Origin: an uncultured Blastococcus sp.
GTDB taxonomy: Bacteria; Actinomycetota; Actinomycetes; Mycobacteriales; Antricoccaceae
DNA length: 11,139 bases
NCBI GenBank assembly: GCA_946221975.1
Contig: CAMIGT010000013.1
Span: forward strand, 1 to 11,139
Direction: 5' to 3'
Below, in pieces: positions 1-6,640 of the stretch (its first letter is position 1; each line of letters starts with the position of its first letter). Under the pieces are notes generated by a model. It made no database searches and was not told the DNA's origin. It saw nothing but the letters and a program-made list of their open reading frames with translations. A program made the position numbers and the translations under genes.

Positions 1-109
1 ACCGCTCGGTCGCTAACGCTCCCTCACTGCTCGACCACCGGAAGGGGGCTGCTCGGCCACCGGACGGTGCGCGGGGCGTCACTTGCGCTTCGGGCGCCGC
101 TCGGGCCGA
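1..109. repeat. Non-coding 5' segment with imperfect tandem duplication and REP-like sequence
   Basis: No convincing gene lies before position 194. Two imperfect direct copies, CTGCTCGACCACCGGA at 27-42 and CTGCTCGGCCACCGGA at 49-64, differ at one of 16 bases and sit 22 bp apart. The preceding stretch (about 3-40) has the look of the short intergenic REP-like elements common in actinobacteria, which pair a GGTCGAG-type end with GCGAGCGGAGCGAGC-like cores, but that resemblance is from memory only. It could also be the 3' trailer or terminator of a gene to the left of the window. Confidence 0.35.
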
Positions 110-115
110 TAGGCT
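110..115 (+). promoter_or_regulatory. Candidate -10 element (TAGGCT) for the 194-1216 gene
   Basis: TAGGCT fits the actinobacterial TANNNT consensus and would start transcription near position 122, just where the palindrome at 124-142 begins. No good -35 is seen: TTGCGC at 83-88 is too far, with a 21-bp spacer. Support is therefore the hexamer and its position only. Confidence 0.3.
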
Positions 116-123
116 GAGGACTG

Positions 124-142
124 AACGACGTACTACGTCGTT
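124..142. promoter_or_regulatory. Perfect 19-bp palindrome, likely operator
   Basis: AACGACGTACTACGTCGTT is a perfect inverted repeat: nine bases, a central C, then the exact reverse complement. It ends 51 bp before the ATG at 194 and overlaps the start point expected from the -10 candidate at 110-115. Size, symmetry and placement suit a homodimeric repressor such as a TetR-family protein, acting by blocking initiation. No regulator gene is in the window, so the binder is unknown. A transcript hairpin is less likely because the spacer is a single base. Confidence 0.6.
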
Positions 143-193
143 GTCGATGAAGCAGAGCGTCGACGGCGAAGTTTCCGATCGGAAGGCCGCACG

Positions 194-1216
194 ATGTTTG
201 GCAAGAAGGACCGCGACAACCCCACGCCCGAAAACACCACTCGGGGCGAGACACGCCTGCCGCGCGGCCCGGAGCACGACGACTTCGACGCTCAGGTCAC
301 AAGCGACTCCCGCCCGGTCGCCGGCGGTTCGTCGCCAGCCAGCCCGGACGACACGCGCCCGATCGAACGTCGCATCGACCTCGCCGACCGCGAACGCGAG
401 GGCGCGCACTACCGTGCTGATGGCGTCGGCCCGACCGACTACTCCCCCGCCACCTCAACTAACCCGCGCCACGCCGCCGCAGGCACGACGGATTCCTCCT
501 ATACCGAGGAGATCTCCGTCCACGACGGTGACCGCACCCTGACCGAGCGGACCAAGGTGACCGACGTGACCCCCGTGGGCACGGCCACCGACGTGACGCC
601 CAGCGGAACCGCGACCGACGTACGACCGGCCGGTCTGCTCACCGACCCCTCGACCGGCGAGCTGCGCGACCGGGACGGCGACCGCGCTGTCAACGCGCTT
701 CCGGAAGACGAACGCGACAAGGGCGGCTATCGGATCACCCGACTGGGCGGCTGGCTGCTCGGCATCCTGCGCATCTTGATTGGGTTCCAGTTCCTGTGGG
801 CCTTCGTCGACAAGACCTTCGGACTCGGCTACCCGACATCCGGAGACGACGCGTGGATCAACGGCGGGCGCCCCACCGAGGGCTACCTGCAGTCCGTGGT
901 CGCCGACGACTCCAACAACCCGTTCAAGCCGATGTTCCAATTCTTCCTCGACCAGCCATGGGTCGACTGGGTATTCATGATCGGACTCGCCGGCATCGGG
1001 ATCGCACTTATTCTTGGCATCGCGATGTGGCTCACCGCGATCTGCGCCGCCGTACTGCTGGTGCTGATGTATCTCGCGTCGTGGCCCATCCAGCAAAACC
1101 CGTTCGTCGACGGCCACCTGCTGGAAGCGGTCACCGTCCTCGCGCTCGCCGCCTGCAATGCCGGTGCCTATATCGGCCTGGGGCGCGCCTGGAAGACCCG
1201 CCGCGCCCACCGGTAG
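194..1216 (+). CDS. DoxX-family membrane protein with long polar N-terminal tail
   Basis: The 340-residue protein has two parts. Residues 1-180 are polar, charged and probably disordered, rich in Asp, Arg, Thr and Pro. They contain three 9-residue repeats (VTDVTPVGT, ATDVTPSGT, ATDVRPAGL, residues 122-148). Residues 185-335 are a DoxX-like domain with four predicted membrane helices (about 187-207, 258-275, 277-297, 308-330) and a loop with FLWAFVDKTFGLGY and WINGGRPTEGY, typical of actinobacterial DoxX proteins annotated as thiosulfate:quinone oxidoreductase large-subunit-like. The family sits in the cytoplasmic membrane; its biochemical role is poorly defined, and some members link to thiosulfate oxidation or redox stress. 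The start is set by GGAAGG at 181-186, seven bases before the ATG. The tail roughly doubles the usual family length of about 150 residues. A palindromic operator candidate lies 51 bp upstream. The gene stops 12 bp from the convergent SDR gene. Family assignment is firm; function is not. Confidence 0.85.
   Translation: MFGKKDRDNPTPENTTRGETRLPRGPEHDDFDAQVTSDSRPVAGGSSPASPDDTRPIERRIDLADREREGAHYRADGVGPTDYSPATSTNPRHAAAGTTDSSYTEEISVHDGDRTLTERTKVTDVTPVGTATDVTPSGTATDVRPAGLLTDPSTGELRDRDGDRAVNALPEDERDKGGYRITRLGGWLLGILRILIGFQFLWAFVDKTFGLGYPTSGDDAWINGGRPTEGYLQSVVADDSNNPFKPMFQFFLDQPWVDWVFMIGLAGIGIALILGIAMWLTAICAAVLLVLMYLASWPIQQNPFVDGHLLEAVTVLALAACNAGAYIGLGRAWKTRRAHR
557..637 (+). repeat. Three tandem 27-bp units encoding a 9-residue repeat
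   Basis: Units at 557-583, 584-610 and 611-637 each encode a variant of (V/A)TDV(T/R)P(V/S/A)G(T/L) inside the polar tail of the DoxX protein. The first two units are closest at protein level and the third has drifted. Codon third positions differ between units, which suggests an old duplication kept at protein level rather than recent slippage. Confidence 0.7.
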
Positions 1217-1228
1217 CCCGGCCGTCGC

Positions 1229-2008
1229 TCAGCGGACGGTCAGACCGCCGTCCACAACCAGCGACGTGCCGCTGATGTACGCCGCCGCGTCCGAGGCCAG
1301 AAAGATCGCCGCGTCGACCAGCTCGGGCACCTCCCCGAGGCGTCCCGCGGGTGCCGCCGCAGCGATCTCATCGAGGAAATCGCCGGACTGCTGCTCGGTT
1401 ATCTCGGTGATGAAGTAACCGGGTTGGATCGCATTGACCCGGATCCCCTTGCGCCCGGTCAGCTGCACGGCAAGATCGCGGGTCAACCCGAGCAGGGCAG
1501 CCTTCGACGCCGAGTACGCCGCCTGCGGCAACCCGGCAGACCACGACCCAAGCACGCTCGAGATATTCACGATGTTGCTGCCCGGCTGCATTCGACGTAC
1601 GGCTGCCTGGCTCATCCAGTAGACCCCGTTGAGGTTCACGTCGATCACCGAGCGGAACTCATCGACCGTCTCGCGGGTCATCGGCACCGCGGTCCCGATT
1701 CCGGCGTTGTTGACGAGTACGTCGATCCGCCCGAGCTCCTCGAACGCAGTCGCGGCAAACCGCTCGCAGTCCTCCGGGACCGACGTGTCAGCACCGACGA
1801 CGACACAGCGCCGCCCGGCCTGCTCCACGCCCGCCGCCGTCTGCTCCAGCCGTTCCAGCCGCCGCCCGCAGATGGCGACGTCGGCACCTTGCTCGGCGAA
1901 CGCGACCGCCATGGCCGCGCCGAGCCCGGATGACGCGCCCGTGACGAGCACGACCTTGCCGTCGAAACGGGTGCGGGCAGCGAAACCGGACTGATCGGCA
2001 GTAGTCAT
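1229..2008 (-). CDS. SDR-family NAD(P)-dependent oxidoreductase
   Basis: This 259-residue classical short-chain dehydrogenase/reductase is expected to interconvert an alcohol and a ketone with NAD(P)(H) in the cytoplasm. The sequence shows the cofactor glycine motif TGASSGLG (23-30), NNAG (100-103), the active-site serine in NISS (about 150-151), the YSASK motif with Y165 and K169, PG near 196-197 and a C-terminal VVDGG. It is full length and intact. Arg49-Arg50 after the second strand may favour NADP(H), a weak inference. The ATG at 2008 is preferred because an AGG lies five bases upstream; a GTG two codons earlier (2014) would have no spacing from it. The start is ten bases after the P450 stop on the same strand, so the two are almost certainly co-transcribed. 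The natural reading is that the SDR oxidises an alcohol made by the P450. The substrate cannot be read from the sequence, and annotations such as 3-oxoacyl-ACP reductase would be over-specific. Confidence 0.9.
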   Translation of the reverse strand: MTTADQSGFAARTRFDGKVVLVTGASSGLGAAMAVAFAEQGADVAICGRRLERLEQTAAGVEQAGRRCVVVGADTSVPEDCERFAATAFEELGRIDVLVNNAGIGTAVPMTRETVDEFRSVIDVNLNGVYWMSQAAVRRMQPGSNIVNISSVLGSWSAGLPQAAYSASKAALLGLTRDLAVQLTGRKGIRVNAIQPGYFITEITEQQSGDFLDEIAAAAPAGRLGEVPELVDAAIFLASDAAAYISGTSLVVDGGLTVR

Positions 2009-2018
2009 GCTCACCTGC

Positions 2019-3215
2019 TTACCAGGTGACCGGCAGCGACTCCAGCCCGAAGACGATAGAGAACATTCGATAGTCCACGAGGTCCGGGTCGCCCTCGTGC
2101 GTCAACCCCGGGAAGCGTCGGAACAGCTCGGGCAGCGCGACCTTGAGCTCCATCCGGCCCAGTTCGGCGCCGACACAACGGTGGATGCCGTAACCGAAAG
2201 CCAGATGCGATGTCGTACCACGTCGCAGATCCAGCGTTTCGGCGTCCGGAGTAAGCGCGTCGTCACGGTTGGCCGCAGACAGCGAGACGAGCGCGAGCTC
2301 ACCAGCCTTGATCAGCTGCCCGCCGACCTCGACATCCTCCTTGGCCAGCCGCGGAAACCCGACCTGCACGACAGTGAGGACCCGCAGCAGCTCGTCGACG
2401 ATCTCCTGCGCCCGCTTGGGGTTGGCCTCGGTGATGAGCGAGACGTACTCGGGGTTCTGCATGAGCACGTGCGCTCCGAGGGCGATCATGGAGGCCGTCG
2501 TCTCATGCCCACCGGTCAGGATTCCATCGGCGAGCCCGGCGAGCTCGGTGTCGGAGATCGCGTCCCCGTGTTCGCGGATGATCTGCGGGATCAGCCCCTC
2601 GCCGTCGGGGTTGGCCCGCATCTTCTCGACCAGGCCGCGCAGGTACTTCAGCGACTCGCCGATCTGACCGAGCGAGTCGCCGATGTCGCCGGTGAAGGTG
2701 AACCGGTCGGCCGAGTGGTCGACGAACTCGTCCCGATCCTCGTAGGGCACGCCAAGCAGCTCGGTGATGACCAACGACGGGATGGGCAACGCAAAAAGCT
2801 CGACCAGGTCGGCACCCGGTCCCGCGGCGGCGACCGCGTCGAGGCGTTCGGCGATGATGCCGTCGATCAGCGGCTCCAGGCGCCGCAGACGCCGCATGGT
2901 GAACTCCGGCGTGACGATCTTGCGCAGCCGCGTGTGGTCCGGCGGGTCGATCAGCCCGAGACCGCCGGGATCCTGCTGCAACAGCGACTGAAGGTCGCCG
3001 GCCTCGGCAAGGCGGGTGAAGTCGTTGGAAAACCGCTGGTGATCGCCCAACACCGCCTTCGCGTCGTCGTACCGGGTGATCAGCCATCCGGTCACATCGA
3101 TGCCCTCGGGCAGTTCCAGCCGCGCGATCGGCTGCTCCGTACGCAGCGCGTCGAGCTCGGCGGCCGGCACGAAACCGTCGCGCAGCAGGGGCAGAGCAAA
3201 GTTCACATCAGTCAT
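2019..3215 (-). CDS. Cytochrome P450
   Basis: The 398-residue protein is a soluble bacterial P450 of normal length, a haem-thiolate mono-oxygenase needing a ferredoxin and ferredoxin reductase. It shows the C-helix DPPDHTRLRK (90-99), the I-helix oxygen-activation motif GGHETT (235-240), the K-helix ExxR as E275-L-L-R278, and the haem loop FGYGIHRCVG with ligand Cys347. No catalytic motif is missing. The start has AAGG six bases upstream of the ATG. It is the first gene of a two-gene unit with the SDR (ten-base gap). No ferredoxin or reductase gene is in the window, so electrons must come from proteins encoded elsewhere. The substrate is unknown: bacterial P450s of this shape act on terpenes, fatty acids, sterols or polyketides. 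A subfamily name would need alignment. Confidence 0.93.
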   Translation of the reverse strand: MTDVNFALPLLRDGFVPAAELDALRTEQPIARLELPEGIDVTGWLITRYDDAKAVLGDHQRFSNDFTRLAEAGDLQSLLQQDPGGLGLIDPPDHTRLRKIVTPEFTMRRLRRLEPLIDGIIAERLDAVAAAGPGADLVELFALPIPSLVITELLGVPYEDRDEFVDHSADRFTFTGDIGDSLGQIGESLKYLRGLVEKMRANPDGEGLIPQIIREHGDAISDTELAGLADGILTGGHETTASMIALGAHVLMQNPEYVSLITEANPKRAQEIVDELLRVLTVVQVGFPRLAKEDVEVGGQLIKAGELALVSLSAANRDDALTPDAETLDLRRGTTSHLAFGYGIHRCVGAELGRMELKVALPELFRRFPGLTHEGDPDLVDYRMFSIVFGLESLPVTW

Positions 3216-3312
3216 CGAACGCCTTGGCAGTCGGTGCGGGCGGCCAGCCGGGTGGCTCCGCCCAGGTCAGTACGACGATAACGGGCCCGAGTCTGACGTC
3301 GTGCACCTGCCG

Positions 3313-3325
3313 CGCCGTCACGGCG
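3313..3325. promoter_or_regulatory. 13-bp perfect palindrome in divergent promoter region
   Basis: CGCCGTCACGGCG is a perfect 6+1+6 inverted repeat between the two divergent genes, 72 bp before the TM0106-like ATG and 97 bp before the P450 ATG. It could be an operator shared by both directions. In GC-rich DNA short palindromes of this composition arise often, so confidence is low. Confidence 0.3.
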
Positions 3326-3379
3326 GCGAAGGCGTTGTCCGGCACAGCGGGTAGCGTCACTGGGGAGCGCCGGAGCGAC

Positions 3380-3386
3380 AAAGGGG
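3380..3386 (+). promoter_or_regulatory. Shine-Dalgarno-like site deciding the 3398 start
   Basis: AAAGGGG lies 11 bases before the ATG at 3398. It supports that start over an in-frame ATG at 3224, whose extra 58 residues are low-complexity and resemble no family N-terminus. Confidence 0.5.
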
Positions 3387-3397
3387 TACACCGCGAT

Positions 3398-4951
3398 ATG
3401 TATGTCGGCGATGGTCACGTCGTGTACTCCCCCGCGGACCTCTCGACGTACGCCGACTGCGCCTACCGCGCATTGCGGCGTCTCGATGTCACGATCGGCC
3501 GTGTCCCCGAACCCGCGGCAGAACGCGATCCGCTGCACGAACGGATTCGCGAGCGCGCCCGCGAGCACGAGCGGCGGGTGCTCGAGGACTACCGCGCTCG
3601 GTACGGCGACGGTGTGGTGTCCATGCCGCCGGCGCCCGACGAAACCGACCGTGCCGCCCTGACACAGCGCACCCTGGAGGCGGTCGGCTCCGGCGCCGCT
3701 GTCGTCCACCGACCCCACCTGGCCGTCGGCCAGTCCTACGGAGTGGGCGACTTCCTGGTCCGCTATGGCGATCGCTGGCAGCTGGTCGAGACGCGGTTCG
3801 CCCATCGCGTCAAGACCTCGACCCGGCTGCAGATCGGCGCCCTGGCGCACTCGCTCATCGCGCTCGGCGTACCCCTGGAGATCGACGCGCTCGTGCACCT
3901 GGGCAACCGCACCTCGGCTGCCGTGCCGATGATCGAGGTGCTCCCCGAGGCCAGCATCGTCCGCGCGGACTTCGAGCCCGCGCTCGCTGCGGCACTCCAC
4001 CACGGTCCCGTGGTGTGGGGTACGCCGGGGCTGCGGGTGTGTGGCTGGTGCGCTCCGTGCCGAGAGGCGGCGTACCTCGCGCGTGATGTGCGCACCGTTG
4101 CCGGACTGCGCATGGAAGATCGCGCACCCCTCGTCGCGGCCGGGATCCAGACCATCGACCAGCTCGCCGCGAGCGCGGACGTCGTCGACGGCCTCGAGCC
4201 GCAGCGCCTGGAGGCGCTGCGAGCACAAGCCCGACTGCAGGTCCGCGCGTTGCCACCGGGCGCCGAACGCGATCGCGCACTGGCCGGGCCGATCACCTTC
4301 GAGGTCGCCGACCCGCGGCCGATCCGCGACCTGCCGCCCAGCAGTCCCGGCGACCTCTACTTCGACTTCGAGAGCGATCCGCTGTGGCGGGCGCCGGGCG
4401 ACGACAGTATCGAGGGACTTGAATACTTGTTTGGGATGTGGGCTCCCGCGCGGGCCGGGGACGAGTACATCTCGATCTGGGCGCACAACCGCGCCGAGGA
4501 GCACCGAGCGCTGATTCGGTTCGTCGAGTACGTCGAGGACGCGATCGCGCGCCACGGTGACCTGCACATCTACCACTACTCGTCATACGAGCCGACGGTG
4601 CTGCGCCGCGTCGCGGAGCGCCATCACACCGCCGTCGATCAGGTGCAGCGGCTCATCGACGGCGGCTTCTTCGTCGATTTGCTACCGGTCGTCCGCAGCT
4701 CACTTCGGACGTCGCAAGACGGCTACGGCCTGAAGAAGATCGAACCGCTCTACATGGGCGCGCAGTCCCGCGGCGGCGACGTTAAGAACGCGGCCGCGTC
4801 GGTGGTCGGCTATCAGGACTACGTCGAGCTGCGCGATGCCGGCCGGCTCGCCGAAGCCGCGGCCGTGCTCAAGGGCATCGAGGACTACAACCGTTACGAC
4901 TGCCTGTCGACCTACCGGCTGCAGCGCTGGCTGCGCTCGCTCACGCCGTAG
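3398..4951 (+). CDS. TM0106-family RecB-like putative nuclease, short form without helicase
   Basis: The 517-residue protein matches the non-helicase half of TM0106-family proteins. Domains in order: an N-terminal RecB/Cas4-like nuclease fold (about 8-225); a short helix-hairpin-helix-like linker (about 230-260, LVAAGIQTIDQLAA); and an RNase H-like DEDD exonuclease domain of the RNase_H_2/YprB type (about 318-515). Cys21 with Cys215, Cys218 and Cys221 forms a Cas4/AddB-like set for a 4Fe-4S cluster. The PD-(D/E)xK core looks degenerate: Asp118 is present, but the usual D-x-K reads Glu131-Thr-Arg133, followed by Gln145 and LA in place of the usual YA. The DEDD domain looks intact, with D323 and E325 in YFDFE, FVDL, and D501 in YNRYDC. 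Actinobacterial relatives commonly continue into a superfamily 1 helicase; this one stops directly after the exonuclease domain, 31 bp from the convergent ligase gene. It is likely a cytoplasmic nucleic-acid processing enzyme; its physiological role is unknown. Confidence 0.8.
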   Translation: MYVGDGHVVYSPADLSTYADCAYRALRRLDVTIGRVPEPAAERDPLHERIRERAREHERRVLEDYRARYGDGVVSMPPAPDETDRAALTQRTLEAVGSGAAVVHRPHLAVGQSYGVGDFLVRYGDRWQLVETRFAHRVKTSTRLQIGALAHSLIALGVPLEIDALVHLGNRTSAAVPMIEVLPEASIVRADFEPALAAALHHGPVVWGTPGLRVCGWCAPCREAAYLARDVRTVAGLRMEDRAPLVAAGIQTIDQLAASADVVDGLEPQRLEALRAQARLQVRALPPGAERDRALAGPITFEVADPRPIRDLPPSSPGDLYFDFESDPLWRAPGDDSIEGLEYLFGMWAPARAGDEYISIWAHNRAEEHRALIRFVEYVEDAIARHGDLHIYHYSSYEPTVLRRVAERHHTAVDQVQRLIDGGFFVDLLPVVRSSLRTSQDGYGLKKIEPLYMGAQSRGGDVKNAAASVVGYQDYVELRDAGRLAEAAAVLKGIEDYNRYDCLSTYRLQRWLRSLTP

Positions 4952-4981
4952 CCAGCCTCGAGGCCCTTAGCCAGCCTCGAG
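4949..4981. repeat. Two direct copies of a 14-bp sequence in a convergent gene junction
   Basis: TAGCCAGCCTCGAG occurs at 4949-4962 and again, identical, at 4968-4981. The first copy begins with the stop codon of the TM0106-like gene. A perfect 10-bp palindrome, GCCTCGAGGC, spans 4955-4964. Together they fill nearly all of the gap before the ligase stop (4983-4985). It may be a degenerate intergenic repeat element; no poly-T tract marks an intrinsic terminator. Confidence 0.6.
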
Positions 4982-4982
4982 A

Positions 4983-6515
4983 CTAGGTGGCGGCCGAGTC
5001 CCGAAGCACGCGCTTGAGCAGCTTGCCGGACTGGTTGCGCGGCAGCTCGTCGACGAACCGGATGTCCTTGGGAACCTTGAACTTCGCCAGCGACTGGGCC
5101 GAGTGCGAGATCAGCTCGCCCTTGTCGACGCTGCCGGGATCCACGCCGTCCTTGGTGACCACGAACGCAGTGACCGCCTCGATCCACTTCTCGTCGGGCA
5201 GGCCCACCACCGCGACCTCGGCGACCGCCGGATGGGTATACAGCGCGTCCTCGACCTCGCGGGAGGCGACGAGTACGCCGCCGGTGTTGATCACGTCCTT
5301 GATCCGGTCGACGATGGTGATGTAGCCCTCGTCGTCGATCCGGGCCAGGTCACCGGAGTGGAACCAGTCCCCGGTGAAGGCCTCCGCGGTCTCCTCCGGC
5401 TTCTCCCAGTAGCCCTCGCACAGCTGCGGCGACCGGTAGATGACCTCGCCGGACTCGCCGGGTGCGACGTCGACCAGCTCCGGGTCGACCACCCGCATCT
5501 CGACGAAGAGTACGGCTCGCCCGCATGAGTCCGGACGGGCCTCGTGCTCCTCCGGGCGCAGCACCGTGGCCAGCGGGCCGACCTCCGACTGGCCGAAGCA
5601 GTTGTAGAGGCCGAGTTTCGGCAACCGCTCCTGCAACCGCTTGACCACCGGAACGGGCATGATCGAGGCGCCGTAGTACGCCTTCTGCAGCGAGTCCAGG
5701 TCTCGTGCGGCGAAGTCGGGGTGGTTGGTCAGCGGCACCCACACCGTCGGCGCGAGGAACATCGTCGTGATCCTCTCGTCCTCCACCTTCTGCAGGATCT
5801 TCGCGATGTCGGGGACCTGCAGCAGATGCGTGGTCGCGCCGATCGCCAGATAAGGCACGAAGAAGCAGTGCATTCCCGCAGAGTGATACAGCGGCATGCT
5901 CTGCAGGTTGACGTCGTCGCGGTCGGCGTCGAAGGCGTCGATGCAGCTGGCCATGTGGTAGGTGAGCGCGCGGTGCGTCATCATCGAGCCTTTCGGCCGT
6001 GACGTCGTACCGGACGTGTAGAGCAGCTGCACGAGGTCGTCGGATGCCACCGGCACGTCGATCTGCGGCACCTCGCCCTCCTGGGCACGAGCAAGCACCG
6101 AATCCGCGCCCTCGGTCAGCGAGTGGCGCACCGGCGGCACCTCGTCGAGCTCATCGACGTACTGCTCCAGATGCGGGTCGACGAAGATCCCCCGCGCACC
6201 GGAGTTCTGCAGCAGATAGCTCAGCTCGCCGCCGGTGAGGGCGTAGTTGAGCGGGACGTGAATCAGCCCGGCGCGCGAGCACGCGAGGTAGAGCAGCCCG
6301 TAGGCATCGGAGTTCTGCCCGTACGCCGCCACCCGGTCGCCCTTGCCGAACCCGAGCTCAAGCAGCCACCCGGCAACCCGCGACACCGCCTCGTCGTACT
6401 CGCGATAGGTCCACGACCGCCCGTCGTAGGTGACCGCCACCTTGTCCGGCGTGCGTCGGGCCGAGCGGGTGAGCGCGGTATCGACTCGGGTGGCATAGGT
6501 AGCGGCAGTGGGCAT
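4983..6515 (-). CDS. FadD-like acyl-CoA synthetase (AMP-forming)
   Basis: This 510-residue enzyme of the ANL superfamily activates a carboxylic acid with ATP to an acyl-adenylate and then transfers it to coenzyme A. Motifs in order: the P-loop YTSGTTSRPKG (166-176), the A5 motif FGQSE (307-311; commonly YGxTE), GDL (388-390), the hinge DRIKDVI (403-409), and the C-terminal PRNQSGKLLK with catalytic Lys498. All key residues are present and the length is normal. The start at 6515 is chosen because GGAGGA lies four bases upstream; an open frame reaches 6611, but the added 32 residues look non-coding. It is a single-gene unit, divergent from the SRPBCC gene and convergent with the TM0106-like gene. 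The family suggests a medium- or long-chain fatty acid or another hydrophobic acid as substrate; chain length cannot be read from the sequence. It may serve beta-oxidation or CoA activation of P450/SDR products, which is inference. Confidence 0.92.
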   Translation of the reverse strand: MPTAATYATRVDTALTRSARRTPDKVAVTYDGRSWTYREYDEAVSRVAGWLLELGFGKGDRVAAYGQNSDAYGLLYLACSRAGLIHVPLNYALTGGELSYLLQNSGARGIFVDPHLEQYVDELDEVPPVRHSLTEGADSVLARAQEGEVPQIDVPVASDDLVQLLYTSGTTSRPKGSMMTHRALTYHMASCIDAFDADRDDVNLQSMPLYHSAGMHCFFVPYLAIGATTHLLQVPDIAKILQKVEDERITTMFLAPTVWVPLTNHPDFAARDLDSLQKAYYGASIMPVPVVKRLQERLPKLGLYNCFGQSEVGPLATVLRPEEHEARPDSCGRAVLFVEMRVVDPELVDVAPGESGEVIYRSPQLCEGYWEKPEETAEAFTGDWFHSGDLARIDDEGYITIVDRIKDVINTGGVLVASREVEDALYTHPAVAEVAVVGLPDEKWIEAVTAFVVTKDGVDPGSVDKGELISHSAQSLAKFKVPKDIRFVDELPRNQSGKLLKRVLRDSAAT

Positions 6516-6519
6516 GCGG

Positions 6520-6525
6520 TCCTCC
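6520..6525 (-). promoter_or_regulatory. Strong Shine-Dalgarno deciding the acyl-CoA ligase start
   Basis: On the minus strand GGAGGA sits four bases before the ATG at 6515. It is the best ribosome-binding site in the window and fixes the N-terminus at MPTAATYATR. Confidence 0.7.
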
Positions 6526-6627
6526 AACGCGGATCGTTGAGCATGATTCAAGCATTGCCGCGCCGCGACCGCACCCACCGCGGGCCTGCGGGGCCATGGG
6601 CTTGTCGCCACATCGGGGATCGGTGAC

Positions 6628-6633
6628 TACCGT
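6628..6633 (+). promoter_or_regulatory. Candidate -10 (TACCGT) for a leaderless SRPBCC transcript
   Basis: TACCGT fits TANNNT and ends seven bases before the ATG at 6641, the spacing expected if transcription starts at the A of the start codon. The only purine-rich stretch (GAAGG, 6635-6639) is one base from the ATG, too close for a normal ribosome-binding site. TTGTCG at 6602-6607 could be a -35, but its 20-bp spacer is long. Confidence 0.4.
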
Positions 6634-6640
6634 AGAAGGC

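Larger units (their letters stand above)
3216..3397. promoter_or_regulatory. Divergent intergenic region between P450-SDR operon and TM0106-like gene
   Basis: This 182-bp gap must hold promoters for both directions. On the minus strand a TATCGT (plus positions 3275-3280) fits the TANNNT -10 form for the P450 operon. On the plus strand TAGCGT (3352-3357) is a possible -10 for the TM0106-like gene. Neither has a convincing -35, so both are weak. Confidence 0.35.

Noticed and set aside
1233..1252. Hairpin GGACGG...CCGTCC near the SDR 3' end as a terminator
   Set aside because: It lies inside the SDR coding sequence and has no U-tract. Such GC inverted repeats are common at this composition.
2007..3281. 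424-codon plus-strand open frame antisense to the P450 gene
   Set aside because: The opposite strand has a complete P450 with all signature motifs; this frame is its shadow.
3224..3397. 58-residue N-terminal extension of the TM0106-like protein
   Set aside because: The extension has no family resemblance and fills the divergent promoter region. A Shine-Dalgarno-like site supports the ATG at 3398.
3212..4576. 454-codon minus-strand open frame antisense to the TM0106-like gene
   Set aside because: The protein is low-complexity without recognisable motifs, while the plus-strand frame has clear catalytic and cysteine motifs.
6516..6611. 32-residue N-terminal extension of the acyl-CoA ligase
   Set aside because: GGAGGA lies correctly before the ATG at 6515, and the added residues do not look like the family N-terminus.
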